The notes under the pieces were generated by a model. The model ran no database searches. It was not told the origin of the DNA and saw only the letters and a list, made by a program, of their open reading frames with translations. The translations under genes and the position numbers were made by a program. DNA of 64,000 nt from an uncultured Clostridia bacterium (GTDB taxonomy: Bacteria; Bacillota; Clostridia; Oscillospirales; Acutalibacteraceae): contig CALZID010000002.1 in the NCBI GenBank assembly GCA_945787805.1, positions 149,146 to 213,145 of the forward strand, written 5' to 3'. Numbering within the stretch: position 1 is the stretch's first letter; the number at the start of each line of letters is the position of its first letter. This document shows positions 53,772 through 62,438 of this stretch, one piece after another.

Positions 53772-53806
53772 TTATATGTATCACTATTTTTGATGGAGGG
53801 AGAATT

Positions 53807-54748
53807 ATGAAATCAACTGTTATCAGAGTTGCGGCAGCCGTTATGGCTCTCGTTATGATTGCGTCTTGCTTTGCCGGTTGTGAGAAAAAACCTACGGGTG
53901 AAGAAGACATTACAAAGCCGCCACAGGTTGAAGGTCCTTCAAATAACGACTATAATAACGATGTTAATGTAGATGACTCAACAACTACTACAACTGCAAC
54001 AAGTTCTTCAACTACATCCACCGGCACAACTACAACAAAGGCACCGTCTTCAACTACCACAACAAAGCCGTCAACAGGTACCGGAGGCGGCAACATTTCA
54101 CAGGCGGATATGAATGCGGCTCTTAATGCGTTAGGCTATGCTTATGATGCTGAACAACAGATTTATTATTCAACAATGGACCCGTGGCAGCGCCATTTCG
54201 GTTTCGGTGATGAATATGACCAAGCGGCCGCTTATGCAAATATGAAGTATACCACTATCAAGGCCGATTTCGAATATGACGGCCTTCTTTGGAGACTTCA
54301 GTGGTGGAAAGGTCAATACGGTGTTCTCGTGGGCGCAGAGTTAGGTGTTTATACAAAGCAAATTGGCGACAATTCAACAACATTCTATGAATGTGCATCT
54401 GATGAGCATCTTCTTGATATGAGCTTTCAATATTATATGAGCGCAAGTGATTATAGAAAAAACAATGAGCTTTTCCACCGTGAAGAGCAGGCTCACTGGT
54501 GGCTCACAGGCTTTAAGTTTGGCTATGTTGACTCAAGAAAGTGCGTTGTTGTGGCAACACTCAAAGCTTTTGATACAGAAATGGCAGATGCAATCGAAAA
54601 GAGCTTTGCAAGTTTGACAGACGCTCCTGCAAGCAGAGAGAAGTTTAAATATGTTACCGCAATCAACGGAAAAACAACTGACTGCTACACAAGAAAAGGC
54701 GACACATTTACAGTCGTTTGGGAAAGAGCAGGATTTGAAAACTATTGA
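53807..54748 (+). CDS. Lipoprotein with DUF4474 domain
   Basis: A 313-aa lipoprotein (lipobox CFAGC, Cys25) with a long Ser/Thr linker (about residues 55-100) and a DUF4474 domain. The domain is recognised from YAYDAEQQIYYSTMDPWQRHFGF, WRLQWWKGQYGVLVGAELGVYTK and AHWWLTGFKFGY. Function of DUF4474 is unknown. ATG 53807 follows GGAGGGAG. The gene has its own promoter and terminator. Confidence 0.87.
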   Translation: MKSTVIRVAAAVMALVMIASCFAGCEKKPTGEEDITKPPQVEGPSNNDYNNDVNVDDSTTTTTATSSSTTSTGTTTTKAPSSTTTTKPSTGTGGGNISQADMNAALNALGYAYDAEQQIYYSTMDPWQRHFGFGDEYDQAAAYANMKYTTIKADFEYDGLLWRLQWWKGQYGVLVGAELGVYTKQIGDNSTTFYECASDEHLLDMSFQYYMSASDYRKNNELFHREEQAHWWLTGFKFGYVDSRKCVVVATLKAFDTEMADAIEKSFASLTDAPASREKFKYVTAINGKTTDCYTRKGDTFTVVWERAGFENY

Positions 54749-54760
54749 TAACTTATACGA

Positions 54761-54787
54761 AAAAGCACCGTTTAGGTGCTTTTTTTA
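54761..54787 (+). terminator. Terminator of DUF4474 gene
   Basis: Stem AAAAGCACC / GGTGCTTTT with loop GTTTA and more T. Confidence 0.93.
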
Positions 54788-54838
54788 TTTATTTTTTTGA
54801 TGTTGGCAATAAAAAATAAAAATAAATTCTTATTATAG

Positions 54839-54867
54839 TTGAAAAATGCTTAATTTTAGTGTAAAAT
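54839..54867 (+). promoter_or_regulatory. Promoter of glgP
   Basis: TTGAAA (54839-54844), 17-bp spacer, TAAAAT (54862-54867). Confidence 0.7.
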
Positions 54868-54922
54868 ATACAAACAGACTTTAATATTTTATGTTTTTTA
54901 TAAATTTTTTTGGAGGATTTGT

Positions 54923-57337
54923 ATGAATTATAACCTTACAAAGAAACAAGCAAAGGAACTTGTTGAGTCAAAATTATCCCATTTTATCGGCGTAAAACCC
55001 GAAGATGCAACAAATGAGCAATTTTATAAAGCAATTGTTTTGATTCTCAGAGATATGATGAGTCAGGGCAGAGCTGAATTTTCAAAAGAAGGCTCGAAAA
55101 AAGGAACAAAGAGAGTCTATTATCTCTGCATGGAATTCCTTATGGGCCGTTCACTTAAAAACAATCTTTATAATCTTAATCTTACAAAGGTTTTTGAAAG
55201 CGTTTTAAAAGATTACGGCATAAAGATGGATAGCATTTATGACTGTGAGCCTGACGCAGGTCTCGGCAACGGCGGTCTCGGTCGTCTTGCGGCTTGCTAT
55301 CTTGACGGCCTTGCAACTCAGGGCTATGTTTCAAAGGGCTACTCAATTCTTTATGAATACGGAATTTTCAAGCAAAAATTAGTTGACGGCTGGCAGACAG
55401 AGCTCCCCGATTTCTGGCTTCCCGGCGGAGATGTCTGGCTTGTACCTCACGAAGAAAAAGCAATTGACATTAAATTTGAGGGCGAAGTTCGTGACACTTG
55501 GGAAAATCAGTTCCACCATGTTGAAATTGAAAACCCCACAGTAATTCAGGCTGTTCCCTATGATATGCATGTTGCGGGCAAAGACGGAAAAGGCATTTCG
55601 GTTCTTCGCCTTTGGTCTGCAAAAGCACCCGGTCTTGATATGGCGCTCTTCAATCAGGGCGACTATATGAGAGCTATGGAAAGAAACGCTATGGCAGAAG
55701 TTATTTCAAAGGTGCTTTATCCTGCCGATAATCACCCCGAAGGCAAGTCACTTCGTCTTCGTCAGCAATATTTCTTGGTTTCTGCGTCAATCCAAGATAT
55801 CGTTCAGCATCATCTTCGCGAATTCGGTACAATGGATAATTTTGCAGATAAAGTTGCAATTCATGTCAACGATACTCACCCCACAATGGCAATCCCCGAG
55901 CTTATGAGAATTATGCTTGACGAGTGCGGATACGGTTGGGACGAAGCCTGGAATATTGTTACAAATACCGTGGCTTACACAAACCATACAGTTATGAAAG
56001 AGGCTCTTGAATGTTGGCCCGAAGACCTTTATAAGCGCCTTATGCCGAGACTTTGGCAGATTACAAAAGAAATTGACAACCGTTTCCGTTCGTTCGTTTG
56101 GCAGAACACACAGAATGCGGATACAGTTGAAAGAATGGCAATTATCTCAAACGGCGTTGTCAGAATGGCAAACCTTTGCGTTGCGGGCTCACACTGTGTA
56201 AACGGTGTTTCAGCGCTTCACAGCGAAATTCTCAAAGATACCGTTTTTTCGGATTTCTATGCACTCACACCCAACAAATTCACAAATGTTACAAACGGTA
56301 TCGCTCACAGAAGATGGCTTTGTCAGGCAAACCCGAAGCTTACAAATTATCTCACAGAGTTAATCGGTGTCGGATTTGTAAAAGATGCAGATAAGCTTTT
56401 AGATTTGAGAAATTATAAAGACGATAAAGCAGTTCTTGAAGAATTGGGTAAAATCAAGCGTGCAAACAAAGAAGAATTTGCAAAATATGTGCTCAAAAAT
56501 AACGGAATTCAGCTTGACCCCGATTCAATTTTCGATGTTCAGGTTAAGCGTCTTCACGAATATAAGCGTCAGCACCTTAACGCCTTGAACATTCTCTCTC
56601 AATATCTTGCAATTAAAGAAAATCCCAACGGTGAGTTTATTCCCCACACTTATATTTTCGGCGCAAAGGCGGCGTCGGGATATTTCGTGGCAAAGAAGAT
56701 TATTTCATTTATTTGTGCACTTGCCGATTTAATCAACAACGACCCCGATGTTAAGGGCAGACTTAAAGTTGTTTATGTTGAAGATTATAATGTAACTCTT
56801 GCAGAAAAGCTTATGCCTGCCGCTGATATTTCAGAGCAGATTTCACTTGCGGGTACAGAAGCATCGGGTACGGGTAATATGAAGCTTATGCTCAACGGTG
56901 CCGTTACTCTCGGCACAATGGACGGCGCAAATGTTGAAATCTATGAAGCTGTCGGAGAAGATAATATTTACATCTTCGGTATGAAAACTCCCGAAGTTCA
57001 ACAACTGCAAAGACAGGGCTATGTTCCGCAGAATTTCTATAATAATAACGCAGAAATCCGCAAAATACTCGACTTTGCAAACCAGAACGGAATAGGCGGA
57101 AAGATGTTCCACGAAGTAACGTCAACAATTATTCACCATGACCCATATATGGTTCTTGCAGACTTTGAAGATTACAGAAATACTCAACAGAGAATCGCAA
57201 AAGATTTCCTTGACCGTGATAACTGGAACAAGATGTCGCTTATGAATATTTCAGGTGCGGGCAGATTTGCCGCCGACAGAGCAATCAACGAATATGCGCA
57301 GAATATTTGGAATACAAAATCTGCATTTAAGAAATAA
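54923..57337 (+). CDS. glgP: Glycogen/starch/alpha-glucan phosphorylase
   Basis: An 804-aa GT35 enzyme releasing glucose 1-phosphate from alpha-1,4-glucans. GRSLKNNLYNL near the N-terminus, DAGLGNGGLGRLAACYLDG and VHVNDTHPTMAIPELMR-type segments are conserved. The pyridoxal-phosphate Lys lies in EASGTGNMKLMLNGAVTLGT near residue 650. Full length, single gene, with its own promoter and terminator. It fits glycogen or maltodextrin use with the GH13 enzyme at 38196. Confidence 0.97.
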   Translation: MNYNLTKKQAKELVESKLSHFIGVKPEDATNEQFYKAIVLILRDMMSQGRAEFSKEGSKKGTKRVYYLCMEFLMGRSLKNNLYNLNLTKVFESVLKDYGIKMDSIYDCEPDAGLGNGGLGRLAACYLDGLATQGYVSKGYSILYEYGIFKQKLVDGWQTELPDFWLPGGDVWLVPHEEKAIDIKFEGEVRDTWENQFHHVEIENPTVIQAVPYDMHVAGKDGKGISVLRLWSAKAPGLDMALFNQGDYMRAMERNAMAEVISKVLYPADNHPEGKSLRLRQQYFLVSASIQDIVQHHLREFGTMDNFADKVAIHVNDTHPTMAIPELMRIMLDECGYGWDEAWNIVTNTVAYTNHTVMKEALECWPEDLYKRLMPRLWQITKEIDNRFRSFVWQNTQNADTVERMAIISNGVVRMANLCVAGSHCVNGVSALHSEILKDTVFSDFYALTPNKFTNVTNGIAHRRWLCQANPKLTNYLTELIGVGFVKDADKLLDLRNYKDDKAVLEELGKIKRANKEEFAKYVLKNNGIQLDPDSIFDVQVKRLHEYKRQHLNALNILSQYLAIKENPNGEFIPHTYIFGAKAASGYFVAKKIISFICALADLINNDPDVKGRLKVVYVEDYNVTLAEKLMPAADISEQISLAGTEASGTGNMKLMLNGAVTLGTMDGANVEIYEAVGEDNIYIFGMKTPEVQQLQRQGYVPQNFYNNNAEIRKILDFANQNGIGGKMFHEVTSTIIHHDPYMVLADFEDYRNTQQRIAKDFLDRDNWNKMSLMNISGAGRFAADRAINEYAQNIWNTKSAFKK

Positions 57338-57353
57338 AGTAATTAATGGCAAA

Positions 57354-57390
57354 GGGGCTGTGAAGCGAAACTTCACAGCCCCTTGCTGTT
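57354..57390 (+). terminator. Terminator of glgP
   Basis: Perfect 12-bp stem GGGGCTGTGAAG / CTTCACAGCCCC with loop CGAAA, followed by TTGCTGTTTT. Confidence 0.75.
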
Positions 57391-57404
57391 TTAGTAAAAA
57401 TCAT

Positions 57405-58220
57405 TTAATCTCCGCATCCGCAACCGCTGAAACTGTCGCCTTTTAAGCAACCTTCTTTTGGCGGGAAAAACTCATCAACGGGGAATTGAATTTTTCTGAA
57501 TGCGTCGCAAGGATTATCGGTGTCACAACTGCACTCTTTACTGGGAATACAGAAATCATAAGCGGGAATAAGCATTTGCACATCACGCTCTAACTGTACG
57601 ATTGTGAAAATACCGAGAGTGACTGTAACTGCTTTTTCAGGCTCTTCTTCATAGCAGTCAAAATCTCCGTCAAACAGACGGCAAACAGATTTTGGCAATC
57701 TGCCGGGTCTGTGGTCATGGCAGTCGTGAGCGTTGCGAAGCTTTGCGTCAAGACAAATGGGATCTACGGTTTGCACTTTTGCTTTCGGATTAGTGCTCTT
57801 CATATCAAGTTGAGTGTCTGTGTCACAGTTTGTAAATTCAGATGAAAATACTTTCACATTGCCTTCTGAACCGTAAAGTATGCATTTTTTCGAGAAGGTA
57901 GCCAGACCTTCAACAATGGTGGGCGGTGTTGAATGGCCGCAGAATACATCAAGGCAAACCTTGAAGAAATAAGTAATGTCGACGGAATAAAATCCGCGGT
58001 TAAAGGGCACTCTTTCAACTTCAATAAAAGCGTTAAGTACTTCACTGCCCCTGCAACGCACATTAGTTGCTCTGTTGATAATACACTGTGCCGAAGATGT
58101 GAAATGAACTCTCAAATCTTCAAGACAGTCTTTGTCTGCACAAGAATCATAAACTCGGTTTGTGTCAATGCAGACGGCTTCTTTAATTTTTGATTGGATA
58201 CAGTTTCTATTTTCTGACAT
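57405..58220 (-). CDS. Conserved Cys-rich clostridial protein of unknown function
   Basis: A 271-aa protein with about 24 Cys. KEAVCIDTNRVYDSCADKDCLEDLRV is followed by two beta-rich halves with VERVPFNRGFYSVDITYFFKV and a Cys-rich end CLKGDSFSGCGCGD. I recall similar proteins in many spore-forming Clostridia but no assigned function; a role in a cross-linked structure such as a spore layer is speculation. No signal peptide or membrane helix. SD AGGAGG precedes ATG. Divergent from the diguanylate cyclase gene. Confidence 0.75.
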   Translation of the reverse strand: MSENRNCIQSKIKEAVCIDTNRVYDSCADKDCLEDLRVHFTSSAQCIINRATNVRCRGSEVLNAFIEVERVPFNRGFYSVDITYFFKVCLDVFCGHSTPPTIVEGLATFSKKCILYGSEGNVKVFSSEFTNCDTDTQLDMKSTNPKAKVQTVDPICLDAKLRNAHDCHDHRPGRLPKSVCRLFDGDFDCYEEEPEKAVTVTLGIFTIVQLERDVQMLIPAYDFCIPSKECSCDTDNPCDAFRKIQFPVDEFFPPKEGCLKGDSFSGCGCGD

Positions 58221-58294
58221 CTCTGTTCCTCCTAATAAAAATTGTCAACTGACAGTACCATTTTATGAAATAAATATTATCTTGTTACAACTTA

Positions 58295-58323
58295 TTGAAA
58301 GAGAAAAAGTTTTATGGTAAAAT
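58295..58323 (+). promoter_or_regulatory. Promoter of diguanylate cyclase gene
   Basis: TTGAAA (58295-58300), 17-bp spacer, TAAAAT (58318-58323). It overlaps the first ATG of the long frame, so translation must begin downstream. Confidence 0.7.
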
Positions 58324-58355
58324 TTGAAGTAAGGATAAATGAAATGAGGATAGAT

Positions 58356-59531
58356 ATGAAAAGTAAAATTCTCAGTGAGCTTGCCCGAATGGTAAATGCG
58401 ATATTTTCTCAGGTTGCGGAAGTAATAACTGCAAGACGGCAGAGAAAAGGCGATAACCCCATATACCGTGAAATAGAAGCTGAAAGAATACATTCAAATT
58501 ATATCAGAATTATTCCTGCCACAGTCGTTTTGCTTATTGTTGAAATTTGCGGAATGCTTTGGGCAATCTGGACAAATGTCAAGTTCGATTACGGAAAAGG
58601 CTTTTTGTGTTCCTGTATTATTTTCACATTCGTTTCGGTTTGCGTTATTATAGCAATCGAAATAGATTTAAGAAAAAGCTTTATCTCAAACAAGAAAAAG
58701 AAGAGCGTTTATATTGCCTATTGGATAATATATATGGTTGAGGCGCTGTCTTTCTCTGTTATGGAATATCTTGACCGGGGCGCTATCAATAACTATATAA
58801 CTTTTATCATTGTTTTCACTTTGTTACCGGTTATAGAGCCGATTCCGAAGCTTTGCGTCTTTGCTGTTTCAATGGCGATTGAGGTGTATTTGATTTTATA
58901 CACAACGGGCTCAATAAAAACGGTAATTGTCTGCATTGCGTTGGCGCTTGCGGGCGTGTTATTCTCACAAATCAGATTTTTCTATTATATGTCCAACGCA
59001 TTGGCAAACAAAAAGCTTGAATTCTCTGCCAACGGGGACCCGCTGACCGGGTTTATGAACCGTCGGGGATTTGAGCACAGAGTCAATGCAATGAGGGGCT
59101 TTTGCGACGCTAACGGATATGATGTTTGCTTTATTATGATGGATATTGATAACTTTAAAAGGTTTAATGATGTTTACGGCCATGTGAAAGGTGACATTTG
59201 CATTAAAGCAGTGGCGGATTGCATAAAAGAACATTTTTCAAGACCTACCGACCTTTGCGTACGCTACGGCGGTGAAGAGTTTCTTGTGGTTACCGCTCAA
59301 AGAAATGTGCCCGCATTGTTGGAACACCTTACAAAACTATTGAAAAACATAAACCAAATGAAAATTGAAGATGTAAAAGACAGTGTTTCTGTAAGCGTCG
59401 GGGTTTATTCCGTATTGAACAGTAAGAAAAAATCAACACAGTATTTTATTGAAAAGGCTGATGAACAGCTTTATAAGGCAAAAAACAGCGATAAAAACTG
59501 TGTGGCATATAAAAATGAGATTTACAGATAA
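58356..59531 (+). CDS. Membrane-bound diguanylate cyclase (GGDEF domain)
   Basis: A 391-aa protein: a cytoplasmic start, about six membrane helices (residues 45-215) and a C-terminal GGDEF domain making cyclic di-GMP. NGDPLTGFMNRRGF, MMDIDNFKRFNDVYGHVKGD and the active site RYGGEEF (near residue 303) are intact. No RxxD inhibitory site was noticed. ATG 58356 was chosen because GAGGAT precedes it and the promoter excludes the ATG at 58314; ATG 58344 is an alternative. The nearby exopolysaccharide genes are a plausible but unproven target. Confidence 0.9.
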   Translation: MKSKILSELARMVNAIFSQVAEVITARRQRKGDNPIYREIEAERIHSNYIRIIPATVVLLIVEICGMLWAIWTNVKFDYGKGFLCSCIIFTFVSVCVIIAIEIDLRKSFISNKKKKSVYIAYWIIYMVEALSFSVMEYLDRGAINNYITFIIVFTLLPVIEPIPKLCVFAVSMAIEVYLILYTTGSIKTVIVCIALALAGVLFSQIRFFYYMSNALANKKLEFSANGDPLTGFMNRRGFEHRVNAMRGFCDANGYDVCFIMMDIDNFKRFNDVYGHVKGDICIKAVADCIKEHFSRPTDLCVRYGGEEFLVVTAQRNVPALLEHLTKLLKNINQMKIEDVKDSVSVSVGVYSVLNSKKKSTQYFIEKADEQLYKAKNSDKNCVAYKNEIYR

Positions 59532-59543
59532 TGCTTAAAATTC

Positions 59544-59587
59544 AAGGCAGGTTACAGACTGTGTTTCGGTGACTTGCCTTTTTTCTT
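59544..59587 (+). terminator. Terminator of diguanylate cyclase gene
   Basis: Stem AAGGCAGGTTAC / GTGACTTGCCTT (12 pairs, two wobble), then a T-rich tract. Confidence 0.85.
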
Positions 59588-59602
59588 TTTTTATGATAAA
59601 AT
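59574..59602 (+). promoter_or_regulatory. Promoter of M23 peptidase operon
   Basis: TTGCCT (59574-59579), 17-bp spacer, TAAAAT (59597-59602). The -35 overlaps the preceding terminator. Confidence 0.5.
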
Positions 59603-59647
59603 GTAAATGCTTATGTGCATTTTATGATTTGAGATGAGGGAACAACC

Positions 59648-61372
59648 GTGTTTGACTTAATCTACAATCAAATATATTATTTGGGAATTCAGACTATCCG
59701 TTACGGCAAACGCTTTTTCAGATGGTTTGGTTCATTGTTGCTAAAACCCATAAAACTCATAGGCACATTGATTTTTACATTAATAATTGTTATAGACAAA
59801 ATGCTTTTAAAGCTTTTTCATGAAAGCATGAAAGATTTTAGAGAGCTTATATCCGAAGTGAAAAGAGTTTTATCCGGGTTTAAGGAAAAAACTCCCGGCG
59901 TCAATAAAAAAGAAAAGTTGAAAAATTATGTATTGAGAGCGTTCAACAAATACAGAAAGGCATTTGTATATGTTTTAAATATTGCTTTGCCGATTATATC
60001 GCTCGTTATTCTTGTGAATGTAATTTCAGCGTGGTCATATATGACCTTTGCTCTCGAAATAAATTATAACGATGAGATTGTAGGATATGTAAGCAGTGAA
60101 GCTGTTTATAAGCAAGCCCGCGAGCAGGCAATCGACCGTCTTGACATTTCTGTGGTTACATCGGCCGATAAAACCGACGAAGATGTCATCGGTAATGCGG
60201 AATATAAGATTAAACCTGTAAAACGCAGTCAAATCAATGACGCATCGACAATATGCGATAAGCTCATAGAAAAGTCTGACAGCAATATTGTAAACGCTTG
60301 CGGAATTTATATAGACAATGCGTTTGTGTGCGCCGTTGAAAACGAAACCGACGCTCTCAGCGTGTTTGACAGCATTCTTGCCGAGCACGAAACAGGCGAA
60401 GAAAATGCGGTGGTCAGCTTCGTTGAAAATATCGAATATGTTCAAGGGCTTTATCCCGATGAAGAAAACATTGTTCGTGACGCCTTATATCTTAACGAAA
60501 AACTCCGTTCAAAGAAGAGTGAAGCGAGATATTATACTGTTCAGTCGGGAGATACTGTTTCAAAAATTGCAAATCAATTCGGTATGAAGTCGGCGGATAT
60601 TTTCAATCTTAACCCTGAGCTTCGTGAAAAAATATATGTAGGTCAGCAGATACTGCTTTCTGCCGAAGTGAATTTTGTTCAGGTTCAAACTACCAAAACA
60701 GAGGTCCGAAAGGTTGAAATTCCTTATAATACAATTAAAGTTAATACCGACAGCCTTTATGTCGGCGACAAAAAAGTTGTCACAAAGGGCGTTAACGGTG
60801 TTCAGGAAGTTACTGAATTAGTTACATATATTGACGGCGTAAGAGTATCAACCAAAGAAGTTTCGAGAGTGACAATTCAAGAGGCGGTTGACGAAAAAGT
60901 TCAGGTCGGCACAAAGAAAAACACCGGTTCTTCGGGCTCGGCAATCTCTTACGGCGGGCGTTTTGTTTGGCCGGCAGGCGGCGGAGCTACCCATGTTTCG
61001 TCTTATTTCGGCAAAAGAAGCCTTAACGGTTGGCACGGCGGTATAGATATCACCCGTCCCGGCGGCAAGAGTACGGGCTGCCCTGTTTATGCTGCGGAGG
61101 CAGGAACGGTAAAGCTTGCAAAGGCCGGCGGCAGCGGTTACGGTTATCATGTAATCATTGACCACGGTAACGGATTGCAGACGCTCTATGCACATATGAA
61201 AGCGGGTTCTTTGAAAGTTACCGCAGGGCAAAAGGTAAAACGAGGACAACAAATCGGTCAAATCGGTTCAACCGGATTTTCAACGGGACCGCACCTTCAC
61301 TTTGAAGTCAGAGTGAACGGTACAAAGGTTAATCCGGCTCCGTATTTGGGAATTAAGTCAAAGTCGAATTGA
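59648..61372 (+). CDS. Membrane-anchored M23 (LytM) peptidase with LysM and G5 domains
   Basis: A 574-aa cell-wall protein. A basic, partly hydrophobic N-terminus leads to a membrane helix at about residues 108-130. Outside lie a repeat-like domain, a LysM (YYTVQSGDTVSKIANQFGM, about 294-340), a G5 domain (about 345-425, with VTKGVNGVQEVTELVTYIDG) and a zinc-peptidase domain. The M23 metal/active residues are visible in HGGIDITRP, YAHM and GPHLHFEV. It cuts peptide cross-links or acts in sporulation/division. GTG start. First gene of an operon with the HPr-kinase-like and PqqD-like genes. Confidence 0.93.
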   Translation: MFDLIYNQIYYLGIQTIRYGKRFFRWFGSLLLKPIKLIGTLIFTLIIVIDKMLLKLFHESMKDFRELISEVKRVLSGFKEKTPGVNKKEKLKNYVLRAFNKYRKAFVYVLNIALPIISLVILVNVISAWSYMTFALEINYNDEIVGYVSSEAVYKQAREQAIDRLDISVVTSADKTDEDVIGNAEYKIKPVKRSQINDASTICDKLIEKSDSNIVNACGIYIDNAFVCAVENETDALSVFDSILAEHETGEENAVVSFVENIEYVQGLYPDEENIVRDALYLNEKLRSKKSEARYYTVQSGDTVSKIANQFGMKSADIFNLNPELREKIYVGQQILLSAEVNFVQVQTTKTEVRKVEIPYNTIKVNTDSLYVGDKKVVTKGVNGVQEVTELVTYIDGVRVSTKEVSRVTIQEAVDEKVQVGTKKNTGSSGSAISYGGRFVWPAGGGATHVSSYFGKRSLNGWHGGIDITRPGGKSTGCPVYAAEAGTVKLAKAGGSGYGYHVIIDHGNGLQTLYAHMKAGSLKVTAGQKVKRGQQIGQIGSTGFSTGPHLHFEVRVNGTKVNPAPYLGIKSKSN

Positions 61373-61379
61373 TAGAATT

Positions 61380-62099
61380 ATGGAAAAGTTTATAATTGCA
61401 GGAATTAAAACTGAATACCGCATTCGCGGAGAATTACTTCGTTCCCGCTCTGAAAATTACAGAGCAGATTTTGATGACAGCGAAACGCAGATAGCACTTA
61501 ATATCCGTGACGAATATATCGACAAGAAAAAAGAAAAAATTTCTTATCTGTCTTGGGACGAGCATGAATATATGTGGACGGGTGAAGCCTTTTATAACGA
61601 GCTTATAAAGTTCGGCGGAATGATGCTTCATTCATCTTGCATCGAAAAAGACGGCTTTGCATATCTTTTTTCGGCAAGAAGCGGAACGGGCAAATCAACG
61701 CACACTCATCTTTGGCTTGAAAATCTTGACAATACAAGAATTATCAATGACGACAAGCCGGCACTAATCAGAGAGAACGGTGTGTGGTATGCTTGCGGAA
61801 CACCCTTTTCGGGCAAGACCGATGAAAACATAAATGTTAAGGTTCCCGTCAGAGCCATAACCTTTTTGTTCCGCGGTGAGCAAAATACGGTAAAAAAGCT
61901 TGATGCATCGTTGGCGGCTCCCTTGGCTTTGGAACAAACAATAAATCCTTATGATAAGGACTTGGCGATAAATATGCTTGACTCTTTGGACTTGCTTCTC
62001 AGGGAAGTTCCTGTTTTCGCTCTTCATTGCAATATGGAAAAAGATGCGGCAATTACAGCATATAACGAAATTGAAAGGTTGATAAATATTGAAGATTAA
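61380..62099 (+). CDS. HPr-kinase-like P-loop protein (HprK-related)
   Basis: A 239-aa protein. MLHSSCIEKDGFAYLFSARSGTGKSTHTHLW contains a P-loop of the HprK/PEPCK type (about residues 97-106) and RIINDDKPAL is the expected acidic motif, then a beta-rich C-terminal half. No HPr-binding N-terminal domain of true HprK is present. Related stand-alone kinases occur in RiPP and polysaccharide clusters next to PqqD-like genes, as here. Target unknown. Begins 8 bases after the M23 gene and overlaps the PqqD-like gene by 11 bases. Confidence 0.78.
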   Translation: MEKFIIAGIKTEYRIRGELLRSRSENYRADFDDSETQIALNIRDEYIDKKKEKISYLSWDEHEYMWTGEAFYNELIKFGGMMLHSSCIEKDGFAYLFSARSGTGKSTHTHLWLENLDNTRIINDDKPALIRENGVWYACGTPFSGKTDENINVKVPVRAITFLFRGEQNTVKKLDASLAAPLALEQTINPYDKDLAINMLDSLDLLLREVPVFALHCNMEKDAAITAYNEIERLINIED

Positions 62100-62355
62100 A
62101 GACGGATTTATATTAAAAGATGTTGCCGGAAGCAAAATTGTAATTGCCACGGGTGATGCCAAATTATCTTTTAACGGCGTGATTACATTTAACAGTGTGG
62201 GTGCTGAAATTTTTAACTTGCTCGACGGAACAAACACAGACGAAGAAATCATCAAAAAAATCGCAAGTGATTATAATGTTGACACCGCAATTGTTGAAAG
62301 AGATTTTTATGCGCTCGTTGAAAAACTCAAAGCACATAAAATGCTTGATGATTAA
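62089..62355 (+). CDS. PqqD-like RiPP-recognition-element protein
   Basis: An 88-aa protein with the PqqD fold: short beta-hairpin start (FILKDVAGSKIVIA), then NSVGAEIFNLLDGTNTDEEIIKKIASDYNVD and a helix ending AHKMLDD. PqqD-type domains bind leader peptides of ribosomally made, modified peptides. TTG start with GAAAGG 10 bases upstream, inside the end of the kinase-like gene, implying coupled translation. No radical SAM, cyclase or precursor is adjacent in the window. Confidence 0.82.
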   Translation: MKIKDGFILKDVAGSKIVIATGDAKLSFNGVITFNSVGAEIFNLLDGTNTDEEIIKKIASDYNVDTAIVERDFYALVEKLKAHKMLDD

Positions 62356-62377
62356 AACAAAAACTTTATAAAAATCA

Positions 62378-62406
62378 TTGCATATTTAATTTTAGTTTGA
62401 TATAAT
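62378..62406 (+). promoter_or_regulatory. Promoter of Wzz/BY-kinase gene
   Basis: TTGCAT (62378-62383), 17-bp spacer, perfect TATAAT (62401-62406) with an upstream TG (extended -10). Confidence 0.75.
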
Positions 62407-62438
62407 CTCTTAGATGATGCAAAAAGAGGAGTATTGAT

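Noticed and set aside
59648-61372. M23 protein as a phage endolysin
   Set aside because: Membrane anchor, LysM and G5 domains and the lack of phage genes nearby fit a cellular wall hydrolase.
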